From positions 1 to 62,343 of the forward strand of contig DVIH01000089.1 of the NCBI GenBank assembly GCA_018711405.1: a stretch of 62,343 bases of DNA. The letters run 5' to 3'. Each line of letters starts with the position of its first letter. The stretch's first letter is position 1. Origin of the DNA: Candidatus Avibacteroides excrementipullorum. Its GTDB lineage: Bacteria > Bacteroidota > Bacteroidia > Bacteroidales > Bacteroidaceae. A model generated the notes under the pieces. That model saw only the letters and a list, made by a program, of their open reading frames with translations. It was not told where the DNA came from and did not search any database. Position numbers and translations under genes: made by a program. Below, piece by piece: positions 42,676 through 51,174 of the stretch.

Positions 42676-43998
42676 ATGTTTGACAATTTAAGCGAGAGAC
42701 TCGAAAGATCCTTCAAGATATTGAAAGGCGAGGGACGGATAACCGAAATAAATGTAGCGGAAACCCTGAAAGATGTGCGTAAGGCATTGCTTGAGGCGGA
42801 TGTCAATTATAAGGTGGCGAAGACTTTTACCGATACGGTCAAGGCCAAAGCTTTGGGACAGAATGTCCTTACGGCATTGAAGCCGAGCCAGGTGATGATA
42901 AAGATCGTGCATGACGAGCTTACGGCACTCATGGGAGGAGAGGCTTCCGACTTGAAATTGAAAACCGATCTTTCCATAATCCTCATGTCGGGACTGCAAG
43001 GTTCCGGTAAAACCACATTCTCCGGAAAGCTGGCGAGGATGCTCAAGCTGAAAAGAAACAAGAAACCTTTGCTGGTGGCGTGCGATGTCTACCGTCCTGC
43101 CGCTATCGATCAGTTGAAAGTCTTGGGAGAGCAGATCGAAATACCGGTCTATTCGGAGCCGGACAGTAAGAACCCGGTACAGATTGCACAACATGCAGTG
43201 CTTGAGGCAAAGTCGAAAGGCTATGACGTGGTAATCATCGATACCGCCGGACGTCTTGCCATCGACGAACAGATGATGCAGGAGATTGCAGCCATAAAAG
43301 AAGCTGTGAAGCCCGACGAAACACTGTTTGTGGTCGATTCCATGACGGGACAGGATGCTGTGAATACTGCCAAAGAATTCAACGACAGGCTTGATTTCGA
43401 TGGAGTGGTGCTGACGAAACTCGACGGAGATACGCGAGGCGGTGCGGCTTTGTCCATAAAGACTGTTGTGAACAAACCTATAAAATTCATCGGAACAGGC
43501 GAGAAACTCGATGCCATAGATGTGTTCTACCCCGACCGTATGGCGGGGCGTATCCTCGATATGGGCGACGTGCTCTCCATAGTAGACCGCATCAACGAGC
43601 AGTATAACGAGGAAGAGGCACGCAAACTCCAGAAAAAGATACAGAAGAACCAGTTCGATTTCAACGACTTCATGGCTCAGATACAGTCCATAAAGAAAAT
43701 GGGTAACTTGAAAGAACTCGCATCGATGATACCGGGACTTGGCAAAGCAGCCAAAGACATAGACATTGACGACAATGCATTCAAGAGCATAGAAGCCATA
43801 ATCAACTCCATGACACCTAAGGAGAGGAGCCATCCGGAGATATTGAACGGGTCGAGGAGGCAGCGCATCGCGAAAGGAAGCGGCACCAACATACAGGAGG
43901 TGAACCGCCTGCTGAAACAGTTTGACCAGACGCGCAAGATGATGAAGATGGTCACCGGCAGCAAAATGGGTAAGATGATGACGAAATTCAAACATTGA
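42676..43998 (+). CDS. ffh: Signal recognition particle protein Ffh
   Basis: 440 aa. GTPase that recognises signal peptides on nascent chains and delivers them to FtsY. N domain (1 to about 95); G domain with SGLQGSGKTTFSGKLA, DTAGRLAID, TKLDGDTRGGAAL and the closing SIVDRINEQ; C-terminal methionine-rich M domain (from about 320) with MGNLKELASMIPG, the RNA-binding block RSHPEILNGSRRQRIAKGSG and the tail MMKMVTGSKMGKMM. Full length. folD follows after 6 bp. The SRP RNA is not in this window. Confidence 0.97.
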   Translation: MFDNLSERLERSFKILKGEGRITEINVAETLKDVRKALLEADVNYKVAKTFTDTVKAKALGQNVLTALKPSQVMIKIVHDELTALMGGEASDLKLKTDLSIILMSGLQGSGKTTFSGKLARMLKLKRNKKPLLVACDVYRPAAIDQLKVLGEQIEIPVYSEPDSKNPVQIAQHAVLEAKSKGYDVVIIDTAGRLAIDEQMMQEIAAIKEAVKPDETLFVVDSMTGQDAVNTAKEFNDRLDFDGVVLTKLDGDTRGGAALSIKTVVNKPIKFIGTGEKLDAIDVFYPDRMAGRILDMGDVLSIVDRINEQYNEEEARKLQKKIQKNQFDFNDFMAQIQSIKKMGNLKELASMIPGLGKAAKDIDIDDNAFKSIEAIINSMTPKERSHPEILNGSRRQRIAKGSGTNIQEVNRLLKQFDQTRKMMKMVTGSKMGKMMTKFKH

Positions 43999-44004
43999 TA
44001 TATT

Positions 44005-44889
44005 ATGCAACTGATAGATGGAAAGGCTGTAGCCGAACAGATAAAAAAGGAAATTGCTCAGGAAGTGGCCGACATTGTGGCCAATGGGGGCAAAAGACCG
44101 CATCTTGCGGCCATACTTGTAGGACATGACGGAGGAAGCGAGACCTATGTGGCATCCAAAGTGAAAGCGTGCGAGACGTGCGGTTTCAAATCATCGCTCA
44201 TCCGCATGGAAGATACAGTGTCGGAAGACGAACTGCTGGCAAAGGTAGATGAACTGAACAACGATCCGGATGTAGACGGGTTCATAGTGCAGTTGCCGTT
44301 GCCGAAACACATCTCCGAGCAAAAGATTATAGAGGCTATAGACTACAGGAAAGATGTGGACGGATTCCACCCCATCAACGTGGGACGCATGTCGATAGGA
44401 CTCCCTTGCTTCGTGCCGGCCACACCGTTCGGCATCATCGAATTGCTTAGGCGATATAAGATAGAGACCTCAGGCAAGAAATGCGTGGTGTTGGGACGCA
44501 GCAACATAGTGGGCAAGCCCATAGCCAATCTGCTCATGCACAAAGGCTATCCCGGCGATTGCACCGTCACCGTATGCCATAGCCGCACCAAAGATATAAA
44601 GGCGGAATGCCTGGAGGCCGACATCATAATAGCAGCTCTCGGTTCGCCGCACTTTGTCACGGCCGATATGGTAAAGGACGGATGCGTGGTGATAGACGTA
44701 GGCACAACCAGAGTGCCCAATGCCTCTGCCAAATCGGGATTCAAACTCACCGGCGATGTGAAGTTCGATGAAGTGGCTCCGAAATGTTCTTATATCACTC
44801 CCGTACCCGGCGGAGTGGGACCGATGACCATAGTCTCTCTCATGCACAACACTTTGCTGGCAGGAAAGAAAGAGATATACAGGAAATAA
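44005..44889 (+). CDS. folD: Methylene-THF dehydrogenase / methenyl-THF cyclohydrolase
   Basis: 294 aa. Interconverts 5,10-methylene-, methenyl- and 10-formyl-tetrahydrofolate, supplying one-carbon units for purines. [17 protein letters not shown] holds the catalytic Tyr and Lys; [26 protein letters not shown] and [16 protein letters not shown] (cofactor loop) are the FolD blocks, with [19 protein letters not shown] near the end. Length normal. Six bp after ffh, so co-transcribed. Links functionally to metH and purL in this window. Confidence 0.97.
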   Translation: MQLIDGKAVAEQIKKEIAQEVADIVANGGKRPHLAAILVGHDGGSETYVASKVKACETCGFKSSLIRMEDTVSEDELLAKVDELNNDPDVDGFIVQLPLPKHISEQKIIEAIDYRKDVDGFHPINVGRMSIGLPCFVPATPFGIIELLRRYKIETSGKKCVVLGRSNIVGKPIANLLMHKGYPGDCTVTVCHSRTKDIKAECLEADIIIAALGSPHFVTADMVKDGCVVIDVGTTRVPNASAKSGFKLTGDVKFDEVAPKCSYITPVPGGVGPMTIVSLMHNTLLAGKKEIYRK

Positions 44890-44945
44890 CAGCCTTGCAG
44901 CAAAGAGGATAGGGGATGCCTTGATTAATATTTCTTCGATAGGTA

Positions 44946-44975
44946 TTGCCGATTCAAAGAATATTTGTATTTTTG
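44946..44975 (+). promoter_or_regulatory. tRNA-His promoter
   Basis: TATTTTTG (44968-44975), with TTG at 44946-44948 and 19 bp between; 19 bp separate the -7 box from the tRNA 5' end. Confidence 0.55.
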
Positions 44976-44994
44976 CAGTCGATTTAAGAACACG

Positions 44995-45068
44995 GTGGAT
45001 GTAGCTCAGTTGGTTAGAGTGCCGGATTGTGGTTCCGAAGGTCGAGGGTTCGAGCCCCTTCTTCCACC
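44995..45068 (+). tRNA. tRNA-His (anticodon GTG)
   Basis: Cloverleaf: acceptor GTGGATG (44995-45001) with CTTCCAC (45061-45067), D arm GCTC/GAGT with loop AGTTGGTTA, anticodon loop TTGTGGT with GTG, T arm GAGGG/CCCTT with TTCGAGC. The base before the acceptor is G (44994) and position 73 is C, the G-1:C73 pair that marks tRNA-His. Two imperfect pairs: T6-T67 in the acceptor and C27-A43 in the anticodon stem. Only CA, not CCA, follows C73, so the end must be completed by CCA-adding enzyme. Confidence 0.93.
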
Positions 45069-45151
45069 CAATGTATTGCAGAGGCGTATGGAGGTATTTC
45101 TTTCATACGCTTTTTTTATGACTGCACAGTAGAAGTTATAGTATTAGCGGA

Positions 45152-47374
45152 ATGGATCTTTGCGATTATCTCAACGAAAGTCAGGCCGAAGCCGTTGCCT
45201 ATTGCGATGGCCCGGAGCTTGTCATTGCCGGAGCCGGTTCGGGCAAGACTCGTGTGTTGACATATAAAGTAGCATATCTCATAGAAGAAAAAGGTTACCT
45301 GCCTTATAATATCCTGGCATTGACATTCACCAACAAGGCGGCCAATGAAATGAAAAGCAGGATTGCCGACATAGTAGGGGCGGATAGGGCGAAACAGTTG
45401 TGGATGGGCACTTTCCACTCCATATTCCTGAAGATACTGAAGATTGAACATGAGGCGATAGGTTTCTCGGCCGATCTGATAGTGTATGACACGTCAGACT
45501 CTAAAAGCATGATACATTTCATCATAAAGGAGATGGGACTTGACGACAAGACATACAAGCCCGGTGTGGTGCTGGGACGCATCTCCAATGCCAAAAACCA
45601 TCTCATTTCCCCTTCTGCCTATGAGAATAATTACGACCTGATAAATGCCGACAGACATGCCGGGCTGGGGGCGCTTTGCCGCATATACCGCACCTATTGG
45701 GACCGGTGCAAGGCTTCGGGCATAATGGATTTCGATGACATATTGGTCTATACATACATACTGCTGAGCAGCAATGAGGAGATAGCCGACAAATATCGCA
45801 GGAGATTCAAATATATATTGGTAGACGAGTACCAGGACACCAACTTCGTGCAACACAGCATCATGTTGCAACTGACAAAGTCGCACCATAACATCTGTGT
45901 GGTGGGCGATGATGCGCAGAGCATATATTCGTTTCGTGGAGCCAATATAGAGAATATTCTCTCTTTCAGGGAATCATATCCCGAAACAAAACTGTTTAAG
46001 CTGGAGTGCAATTACCGTTCCACCGGATATATAGTAGATGCGGCCAACAGTCTGATAGCCAACAACCGGAAACAGCTGAAGAAAAAAGTCTTTTCAAACA
46101 GGGAAATGGGTAATCCCATAGCCGTCATGCCGGCCTATTCCGATATAGAAGAGGGCATGATAGTGGCTCACAAAGTGAAAAGCCTTTGCCGCAAAGGATA
46201 TGGATATAAGGACTGCGCCATACTCTACAGGACAAATGCCCAGTCGAGGATTTTCGAGGAGACGTTGAGGAAATTCTCCATTCCTTACAAGATATACGGC
46301 GGACTGTCTTTCTATCAGCGTAAGGAAATCAAAGATGTCACGGCCTATTTCCGGTTTGTCTGCAACCATTATGACGAGGAGGCTTTCAGGCGGATTATCA
46401 ATTATCCCAAGCGGGGGATAGGGCCTGCTACCGTGAACAATATCCTCAATGTAGCCGGCGATAACAGAGTGGGGGTATGGGATGTCATTACCGATATTGA
46501 CAGCTATGCTCCGGATATGTCGAAAGCGACGAAAACTAAGATAAAGTCGTTTGCCGATATGATAACAGGCATGTCGGAATTTGTGGACAATGCTTACGAA
46601 GCAGGGATCAATATCGTAAGGCAATCGGGCATAATGAAAGAATTTGCGGATAATAATCCAGAGAATGAAGAGAAAAGGAAGAACTTAGAGGAGTTGGTTA
46701 ACGGTATGGCAAGTTTCTACAATGAGCGTCTGGAAGAAGACAATGAGGCTGCCGGGCTGATTGATTTCCTTTCTACAATCTCTTTGCTGACCGATCAGGA
46801 TGAAGACAATTCGCTTGCTGACCGTATCACTCTCATGACTGTGCACGCTGCCAAAGGTCTGGAATTTGCCAATGTCTTTATAGTAGGGTTGGAGGAGAAT
46901 CTGTTTCCTTCGCAGTTGAGTTATGGCAACCAAAGGGAACTGGAGGAGGAGAGGCGTCTGTTCTATGTGGCGTTGACGAGGGCTAAGGACAATTGTTTCC
47001 TGTCGTATGCCAAGTCGCGATTCCGTTTCGGGAAAATGGAGTTCAGCGCTCCGAGCAGGTTCGTGAGCGAAATATCTCCTGAATATTTGAACTATGACGG
47101 CATTGACGGCAAACCTGCCTTTGAGGAACGCAAAGTCGTGGTGAGGCCCGATATCTCTGCAATGAAAAAAATATCCTCGCGGGGAAAAGCAGCACCTGCT
47201 TCAGGCCTTTCGGCTGAGTTTCATGACGGTCAGAGGGTGAAGCATGCGCGTTTCGGTCTCGGCACGGTGAAGTGTTGCGAAGATGAAGGCGACAATGCCC
47301 GCGCTGTAATAGAGTTTGACAATTTCGGCGAAAAGACCCTGTTGCTCAAATATGCCAAACTGGAGAAAGCATGA
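45152..47374 (+). CDS. UvrD/PcrA-type superfamily 1 DNA helicase
   Basis: 740 aa. 3'-5' ATP-dependent DNA helicase for repair and plasmid or fork processing. Motifs: LNESQAEAV (Q), GAGSGKTRVLTYKVAYLI (Ia/I), ALTFTNKAANEM, YILVDEYQDTNFVQHSIMLQL (II), VGDDAQSIYSFRGA (III), LECNYRST (IV), MTVHAAKGLEFANVFIVGLE (V) and RLFYVALTRAK (VI). The C-terminus has the PcrA-type tail FHDGQRVKHARFGLGTVKCCEDEGDNARAVIEFDNFGEKTLLLKYAKLEK, a Tudor-like RNA-polymerase-binding region. Whether it is functionally UvrD or PcrA cannot be settled. Its stop abuts the patatin stop. Confidence 0.93.
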   Translation: MDLCDYLNESQAEAVAYCDGPELVIAGAGSGKTRVLTYKVAYLIEEKGYLPYNILALTFTNKAANEMKSRIADIVGADRAKQLWMGTFHSIFLKILKIEHEAIGFSADLIVYDTSDSKSMIHFIIKEMGLDDKTYKPGVVLGRISNAKNHLISPSAYENNYDLINADRHAGLGALCRIYRTYWDRCKASGIMDFDDILVYTYILLSSNEEIADKYRRRFKYILVDEYQDTNFVQHSIMLQLTKSHHNICVVGDDAQSIYSFRGANIENILSFRESYPETKLFKLECNYRSTGYIVDAANSLIANNRKQLKKKVFSNREMGNPIAVMPAYSDIEEGMIVAHKVKSLCRKGYGYKDCAILYRTNAQSRIFEETLRKFSIPYKIYGGLSFYQRKEIKDVTAYFRFVCNHYDEEAFRRIINYPKRGIGPATVNNILNVAGDNRVGVWDVITDIDSYAPDMSKATKTKIKSFADMITGMSEFVDNAYEAGINIVRQSGIMKEFADNNPENEEKRKNLEELVNGMASFYNERLEEDNEAAGLIDFLSTISLLTDQDEDNSLADRITLMTVHAAKGLEFANVFIVGLEENLFPSQLSYGNQRELEEERRLFYVALTRAKDNCFLSYAKSRFRFGKMEFSAPSRFVSEISPEYLNYDGIDGKPAFEERKVVVRPDISAMKKISSRGKAAPASGLSAEFHDGQRVKHARFGLGTVKCCEDEGDNARAVIEFDNFGEKTLLLKYAKLEKA

Positions 47375-48397
47375 TTATGACAGAAAGTCTTTCATTATGC
47401 ATTCTGCATTGGCATTGAATGCCTTTATGCCTTCTTTTTCCAGCAGTTTCAGCTTGGCCTTGTCTGTTTCGTCCATCATTATGGCCTTGTTCTCGTCTAT
47501 TTTGAAGTTTATGCGGCGGTAGTCGAACAGCGGATTGCCGATGTTCTTGTCGGCCACTCCGTAGCACAGTTGGTGTATCATTGTCTCTGTGCTGTGCGAC
47601 AGTCCCTGCATGATGTTTTCCAAAAGGTTCAGTTTCAGGTTTTTCAATAGCCATAACCTCAGTTCTATCTCCGATTTTGCCTTTATTTTGGGATATAGGT
47701 GTGTGCCTGTGCCGAGCGACAGCAGTTTTATCTCGTCCAGTCGCTTGCCGAAAGCCGATTGCGATTCCACTATGCCTATCATGGCCGGATTGTTGGCCGC
47801 CACGCTTCCGTCCACCATATAGTTGAGCGACTGTTTCACGCCTTCATTGTCCACATATTCAGCGTCATACGGGGCGAAGTAGGTAGGTGCTGCCGAAGTG
47901 GCCAGTGCTATCTGGTAGGCCGGAGTGTCGGAATAGAAGTCCTGTTCGCCGTAAGGTTTGTTCTTGCATACGGCAAGGCTGCCCGACATGAAGTTGTACA
48001 CGGGTATGCACACGTTTGTCTTGCAGTCCGACAGTCTTGGCTGCCGGCCGTTGTTGTATTTGGCGAACGTTTTTTTCAGCAGGTTTTCCAGCCCTTTCCT
48101 GTCATAGGCAGACTGGTACAGTTGCCTGATATAGTTGCGCTGATGGCCGAATATGGTGTCGGCATGTGCCAGGTAGAGTTCTTTTATTTCGTTTGCCGGT
48201 ATGCCGAGCGAAAGGGCTATGGTGATGATGCCGCCTGTGGATGTGCCGCATATCAGGTCGAAGTTCTGGTAGATTTGCCATTTGTCGCGTCCTGCGTCTT
48301 TCAGCCTTTTCTCTATGTTTTCCAGAACGGTTATGGGGAATATGCCTCTTATGCCTCCTCCGTCTATTGACAGAATCCTGAATTTGTTGTTGTCCAT
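47375..48397 (-). CDS. Patatin-like phospholipase
   Basis: 340 aa, cytoplasmic by sequence. The serine-aspartate dyad is complete: oxyanion DGGGIRG (residues 12-18), nucleophile GTSTG (Ser53), and catalytic Asp in MVDGSVAANNP (D196). Hydrolyses acyl lipids. The DGGG-GTSTG layout resembles CapV, the CBASS effector, but no nucleotide cyclase or other CBASS gene is adjacent, so a stand-alone lipase is favoured. It is convergent with the helicase gene with no base between the stop codons. Confidence 0.87.
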   Translation of the reverse strand: MDNNKFRILSIDGGGIRGIFPITVLENIEKRLKDAGRDKWQIYQNFDLICGTSTGGIITIALSLGIPANEIKELYLAHADTIFGHQRNYIRQLYQSAYDRKGLENLLKKTFAKYNNGRQPRLSDCKTNVCIPVYNFMSGSLAVCKNKPYGEQDFYSDTPAYQIALATSAAPTYFAPYDAEYVDNEGVKQSLNYMVDGSVAANNPAMIGIVESQSAFGKRLDEIKLLSLGTGTHLYPKIKAKSEIELRLWLLKNLKLNLLENIMQGLSHSTETMIHQLCYGVADKNIGNPLFDYRRINFKIDENKAIMMDETDKAKLKLLEKEGIKAFNANAECIMKDFLS

Positions 48398-48486
48398 GAT
48401 GTCTTATGTGGTTTGCAAAAACGCGATAAAAGTAGAAAATCAAACAGTTTCCCGGTGTTTACGGCTTATGAATTTTAATTAAATAA

Positions 48487-49119
48487 TTATAATGGCGGGA
48501 GATTTTGAAGTGCGTCTATCTCCTCCTGTAGCGCATTGAGGAATGCGGCGGCGTGCGCACCGTCCATCTGTGTGTGGTGGAACTGGAATGACACCGTCAG
48601 TGTGGTCTTGAATAGTTTCTTCGTGTATTTGCCCCATATCATGAAGGGGTTGTTGAATATGCCGCTGTACATGCCCACCGCACCGTCTATGTCGCATTGG
48701 GCAAGGGCCGATGTGCCTATCACCATGCTGTCGGTTATGTCGTGGTTCTCGCATGTCTCGGCCACGATTCCGGTCAGGCGGAGGTAGTCTTCGTTGAACG
48801 CAGGCAGATGGTCAGAGAAAGGTATGTCGCAAGAGCTTACTTCTCCCCGACGGTTGGCTACTATGGCGTTGACTGCTATGCTGTCAAATCGGTAGAGCTT
48901 TTTGCCTATCGGAAGCATGTAAAATTCCTTGATTCGGCTTGCGGCACGGCCTATGCACCAGCACATCAGCATGTTGAATTTCAGATGTCTTTTCCTGCTT
49001 GCCTTGATGAGCCGGCTCACGTCCAGCGTTTTTATGAGTGTCACCATAGGCATGGGGGCATCCGTCCACATCTTGAATGCGTATGCGCGTGTGGTTTTTT
49101 CGGGATCTATTTCTATCAT
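48487..49119 (-). CDS. CatA-like (chloramphenicol acetyltransferase fold) acyltransferase
   Basis: 210 aa, the size of a CAT monomer. The active-site motif HHTQMDG (H181-G187) matches the CAT HHxxxDG. SFQFHHTQMDGAHAAAFLNALQEEI and NNPFMIWGKY are typical; the N-terminal half has diverged (MWTDAPMPMVTL). Bacteroidales carry chromosomal proteins of this kind without known drug resistance, so acetylation of chloramphenicol should not be assumed; the natural acceptor is unknown. It lies upstream of the patatin on the same strand with an 89-bp gap. Array 6 is just upstream. Confidence 0.82.
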   Translation of the reverse strand: MIEIDPEKTTRAYAFKMWTDAPMPMVTLIKTLDVSRLIKASRKRHLKFNMLMCWCIGRAASRIKEFYMLPIGKKLYRFDSIAVNAIVANRRGEVSSCDIPFSDHLPAFNEDYLRLTGIVAETCENHDITDSMVIGTSALAQCDIDGAVGMYSGIFNNPFMIWGKYTKKLFKTTLTVSFQFHHTQMDGAHAAAFLNALQEEIDALQNLPPL

Positions 49120-49196
49120 TTTTCGGGAGATTTGTATATGTGTCGTTGTTTGCTGATTATCAGATGTTTATGGTGGCGGCTTTCGGGGGCGGAAAT

Positions 49197-49306
49197 CATC
49201 GGCTCGATCCCGGGCGATGATCGGCTCGGTATCGGGTGAAGATGGCGTACATCCCGGGCAAAGATGGCGTACATCCCGACCCGTTGCCGAGCCGATGTCA
49301 TATCCC
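49197..49306. repeat. 22-bp modular repeat array 6 (5 units)
   Basis: Units start at 49197, 49219, 49241, 49263 and 49285. The cores are CATCGGCTCGATC, GATCGGCTCGGTA, GATGGCGTACATC twice, and TGCCGAGCCGATG. The linkers are CCGGGCGAT, TCGGGTGAA, CCGGGCAAA, CCGACCCGT and TCATATCCC. CATCGGCTCG (49197-49206) pairs perfectly with CGAGCCGATG (49288-49297) across the array. It lies 5' of the CAT-like gene and 3' of the PepSY-like gene. Confidence 0.9.
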
Positions 49307-49332
49307 GGAAAAAGTTGACTTCTCTTTTTCGG
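49305..49332 (-). terminator. Possible terminator of the PepSY-like gene
   Basis: CCGGAAAAAG (49305-49314) pairs with CTTTTTCGG (49324-49332) with one bulge. It lies 48 bp past the stop of the minus-strand PepSY-like gene; the T tract is inside the stem, so it is not a classical terminator. Confidence 0.3.
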
Positions 49333-49380
49333 AAAAAGTTTTATGTGGGAGGAGCCATCGGGTCAGTCTTCGTCACCGAA

Positions 49381-50022
49381 TCAGTCCCATTGGCCTCTGT
49401 GGTTTCGGTCGTGTCTGTAGTCATGTCTGTCGTGGCAGCATCCGCGATTGCGGTGTCCGGCAGGTTCGTGCCATTCGTCTGCCCATCCGTCGCAGCAGTA
49501 GTCGCCGCACACGCGGCCATCGTTCCATCCGTCATCGGTGTATCGGTGCGCCACGCGCCCTTTTTCCGATACTATATAGATGTGGTCACGGCGGTCGGTG
49601 TCTATTTGCACGGCATAGAAGCGTCCGTCGGGTGTTTCTACAGCCATGTTGTCATTGTCGTCTATGTGCCGGAATGAGTATCCCATCCGTTCCATTGCCT
49701 TTACCACAGTCTTGGGCAACTGTGTCCTGCGCAATTCCCATACCGTGCGCACCCAGTCGTGCCGTCTGTTGAAGATGAGTGTCTTTTCCGTGCCTTTATG
49801 GCCTATTTTCACTTCCAGGTGTCCGTCATCATAGTCCCTGTCGATGATGCGGCAACCGGGATATTTCTTTTTTATGAAGCGGTCTATGTCATGTGTCGGA
49901 CGGTGCATCGCAGCGATTTCATTGCTGCATACCGCATCGGGCATGTCTGATGCATGTATCTTGCCCGGCGAGAGCAACATGCATGTCAGCATTGTGGCGA
50001 AAAATAATAATTTAGTCTTCAT
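49381..50022 (-). CDS. Periplasmic PepSY-like protein with Cys/His-rich tail
   Basis: 213 aa. The signal peptide MKTKLLFFATMLTCMLLSPG (1 to about 25) places it in the periplasm. Residues about 45-150 form a PepSY-like fold: IDRFIKKKYPGCRIIDRDYDDGHLEVKI, KTVVKAMERMGYS and FYAVQIDTDRRDHIYIVSEKG. The last 50 residues (163-213) are unusual: five Cys and six His with many Asp, Arg and Trp (GDYCCDGW, GCCHDRHDYRHD). Metal binding by this tail is inference. A minus-strand -7 box TAACTTTG lies at 50046-50053. Confidence 0.75.
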   Translation of the reverse strand: MKTKLLFFATMLTCMLLSPGKIHASDMPDAVCSNEIAAMHRPTHDIDRFIKKKYPGCRIIDRDYDDGHLEVKIGHKGTEKTLIFNRRHDWVRTVWELRRTQLPKTVVKAMERMGYSFRHIDDNDNMAVETPDGRFYAVQIDTDRRDHIYIVSEKGRVAHRYTDDGWNDGRVCGDYCCDGWADEWHEPAGHRNRGCCHDRHDYRHDRNHRGQWD

Positions 50023-50045
50023 GTCTTGAAAAAGTTTGTATGTCG

Positions 50046-50053
50046 CAAAGTTA
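50046..50053 (-). promoter_or_regulatory. -7 box of the PepSY-like gene
   Basis: CAAAGTTA on plus reads TAACTTTG on minus, 24 bp before the start at 50022. It falls inside the open 5' part of the mcrC fragment's frame, supporting a later start for that fragment. Confidence 0.5.
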
Positions 50054-50119
50054 ATGATTATTTGGCAAAACTCTGAAACGGACTGTGATGAAACATTGCT
50101 CTCGGTATGTTATTTTCTT

Positions 50120-50413
50120 ATGTTGATAATAGACACGAAATATTATGGCAATGCCATGCAATATAATTTTGATAAGCCTGCTGTTCATTCAGGCAATATG
50201 TATCAGATATATGCTTATGTGAAAAACCGCGATTCCGACAATACCGGCAAAGTGAGCGGCCTGCTGCTATATGCAAAGACTGACGAGGAAATAACTCCCG
50301 ACTTGTCCGCCTGCTTTGGTCGAAACCGCATAATGGTGAAGACTTTGGATCTGAACAAGACATTTGATGAGATAACCATGCAACTGGAATCCATTGCCGA
50401 TGAACTGGCATAA
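50120..50413 (+). pseudogene. C-terminal fragment of McrC, 5-methylcytosine restriction subunit
   Basis: 97 codons from the first ATG in the conserved part. LIIDTKYY, GNMYQIYAYVKNRD, VSGLLLYAKTDEEITPD and RIMVKTLDLN with FDEITMQLESIADEL follow the C-terminal part of McrC, the nuclease subunit of McrBC. IDTK supplies the second Asp and the Lys of the PD-(D/E)xK site, but the first catalytic Asp and the roughly 250 upstream residues of a whole McrC are absent. The 84 bp of open frame before 50120 do not resemble McrC. No mcrB is present. Read as a remnant; it would not be expected to cut DNA. Confidence 0.75.
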
Positions 50414-50430
50414 CCGTCGTTGGCCGTTTT

Positions 50431-51174
50431 TCAATCGGATGTGCGTGTGGCTTTTCGTGCCAGTTGTTGGAATACATTGTCCATTGTTTCGGCCCGGTAT
50501 CGTGCCTTTAGATTTTTCGGTGTGTCGAGTGCTTCTATTCTGCCGTCTACCATGATCGACACGCGGTCGCAATATTCTGCTTCATCCATATAGTGGGTGG
50601 TGACGAATACGGTGATGCCTTTGTCGGCTGCCCGGTAAATCAGTTCCCAAAACTGTCGGCGTGTCACAGGGTCGACTCCTCCTGTCGGCTCGTCGAGGAA
50701 CACTACTTTTGGCTCATGAAATATGGATACGGAGAAAGCCAGTTTCTGCTTCCAGCCCAAAGGAAGTGCCTTGACGTATGTGTTGCGTTCGGATTCAAAG
50801 CCGAGCTCATGCAGCATCTTGTCGGTCTTTCCGGCTATTTCTTTATCTGTCATGCCGTATATGCCGCCGAAAAGCCTCAGGTTTTCCCATACCTTCAGAT
50901 CTTCATAGAGGGAGAATTTCTGGCTCATGTAGCCTATGTTTTTCTTTACTTCTTCGGCTTGGGTGGTTATGTCGAATCCTGCTACGAATCCTTTACCCGA
51001 TGTGGGGATGCTGAGTCCGCACAGCATGCGCATGGCGGTGGTCTTGCCTGCTCCGTTCGCGCCCAGAAAGCCGAAGATTTCCCCCTGTCTTACTTCAAAT
51101 GAAATATTGTCCACAGCGGTGAAACGTCCGAAGCGTTTGGTCAGTTTGTCTGTATAGATGGCTTTATCTTTCAT
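50431..51174 (-). CDS. ABC transporter ATP-binding protein (second ATPase)
   Basis: 247 aa. Nucleotide-binding domain: Walker A GANGAGKTTAMRML, Walker B VVFLDEPTGGVDPVTRR, switch VTTHYMDEAEYCDR. The signature is altered to LPLGWKQKL (usually LSGGQ), as in one half of fused exporter ATPases of the YbhF type. It overlaps the first ATPase gene by 11 bp, so the two presumably pair to give one normal and one degenerate catalytic site. It is the last gene of the operon; the ABC-2 permease genes that should follow are missing, and the mcrC fragment lies there instead, facing it. Confidence 0.9.
   Translation of the reverse strand: MKDKAIYTDKLTKRFGRFTAVDNISFEVRQGEIFGFLGANGAGKTTAMRMLCGLSIPTSGKGFVAGFDITTQAEEVKKNIGYMSQKFSLYEDLKVWENLRLFGGIYGMTDKEIAGKTDKMLHELGFESERNTYVKALPLGWKQKLAFSVSIFHEPKVVFLDEPTGGVDPVTRRQFWELIYRAADKGITVFVTTHYMDEAEYCDRVSIMVDGRIEALDTPKNLKARYRAETMDNVFQQLARKATRTSD

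Noticed and set aside
47375-48397. CBASS defence system
   Set aside because: The patatin is the only candidate component; no cyclase or ancillary gene is found on either side.
48487-49119. Chloramphenicol resistance gene
   Set aside because: Only the acyltransferase fold and HHxxxDG motif are supported; the N-terminal substrate region has diverged and such chromosomal homologues are common without resistance.
49236-49772. 178-codon plus-strand frame starting inside array 6
   Set aside because: It starts in the repeat and then runs antisense to the PepSY-like gene.
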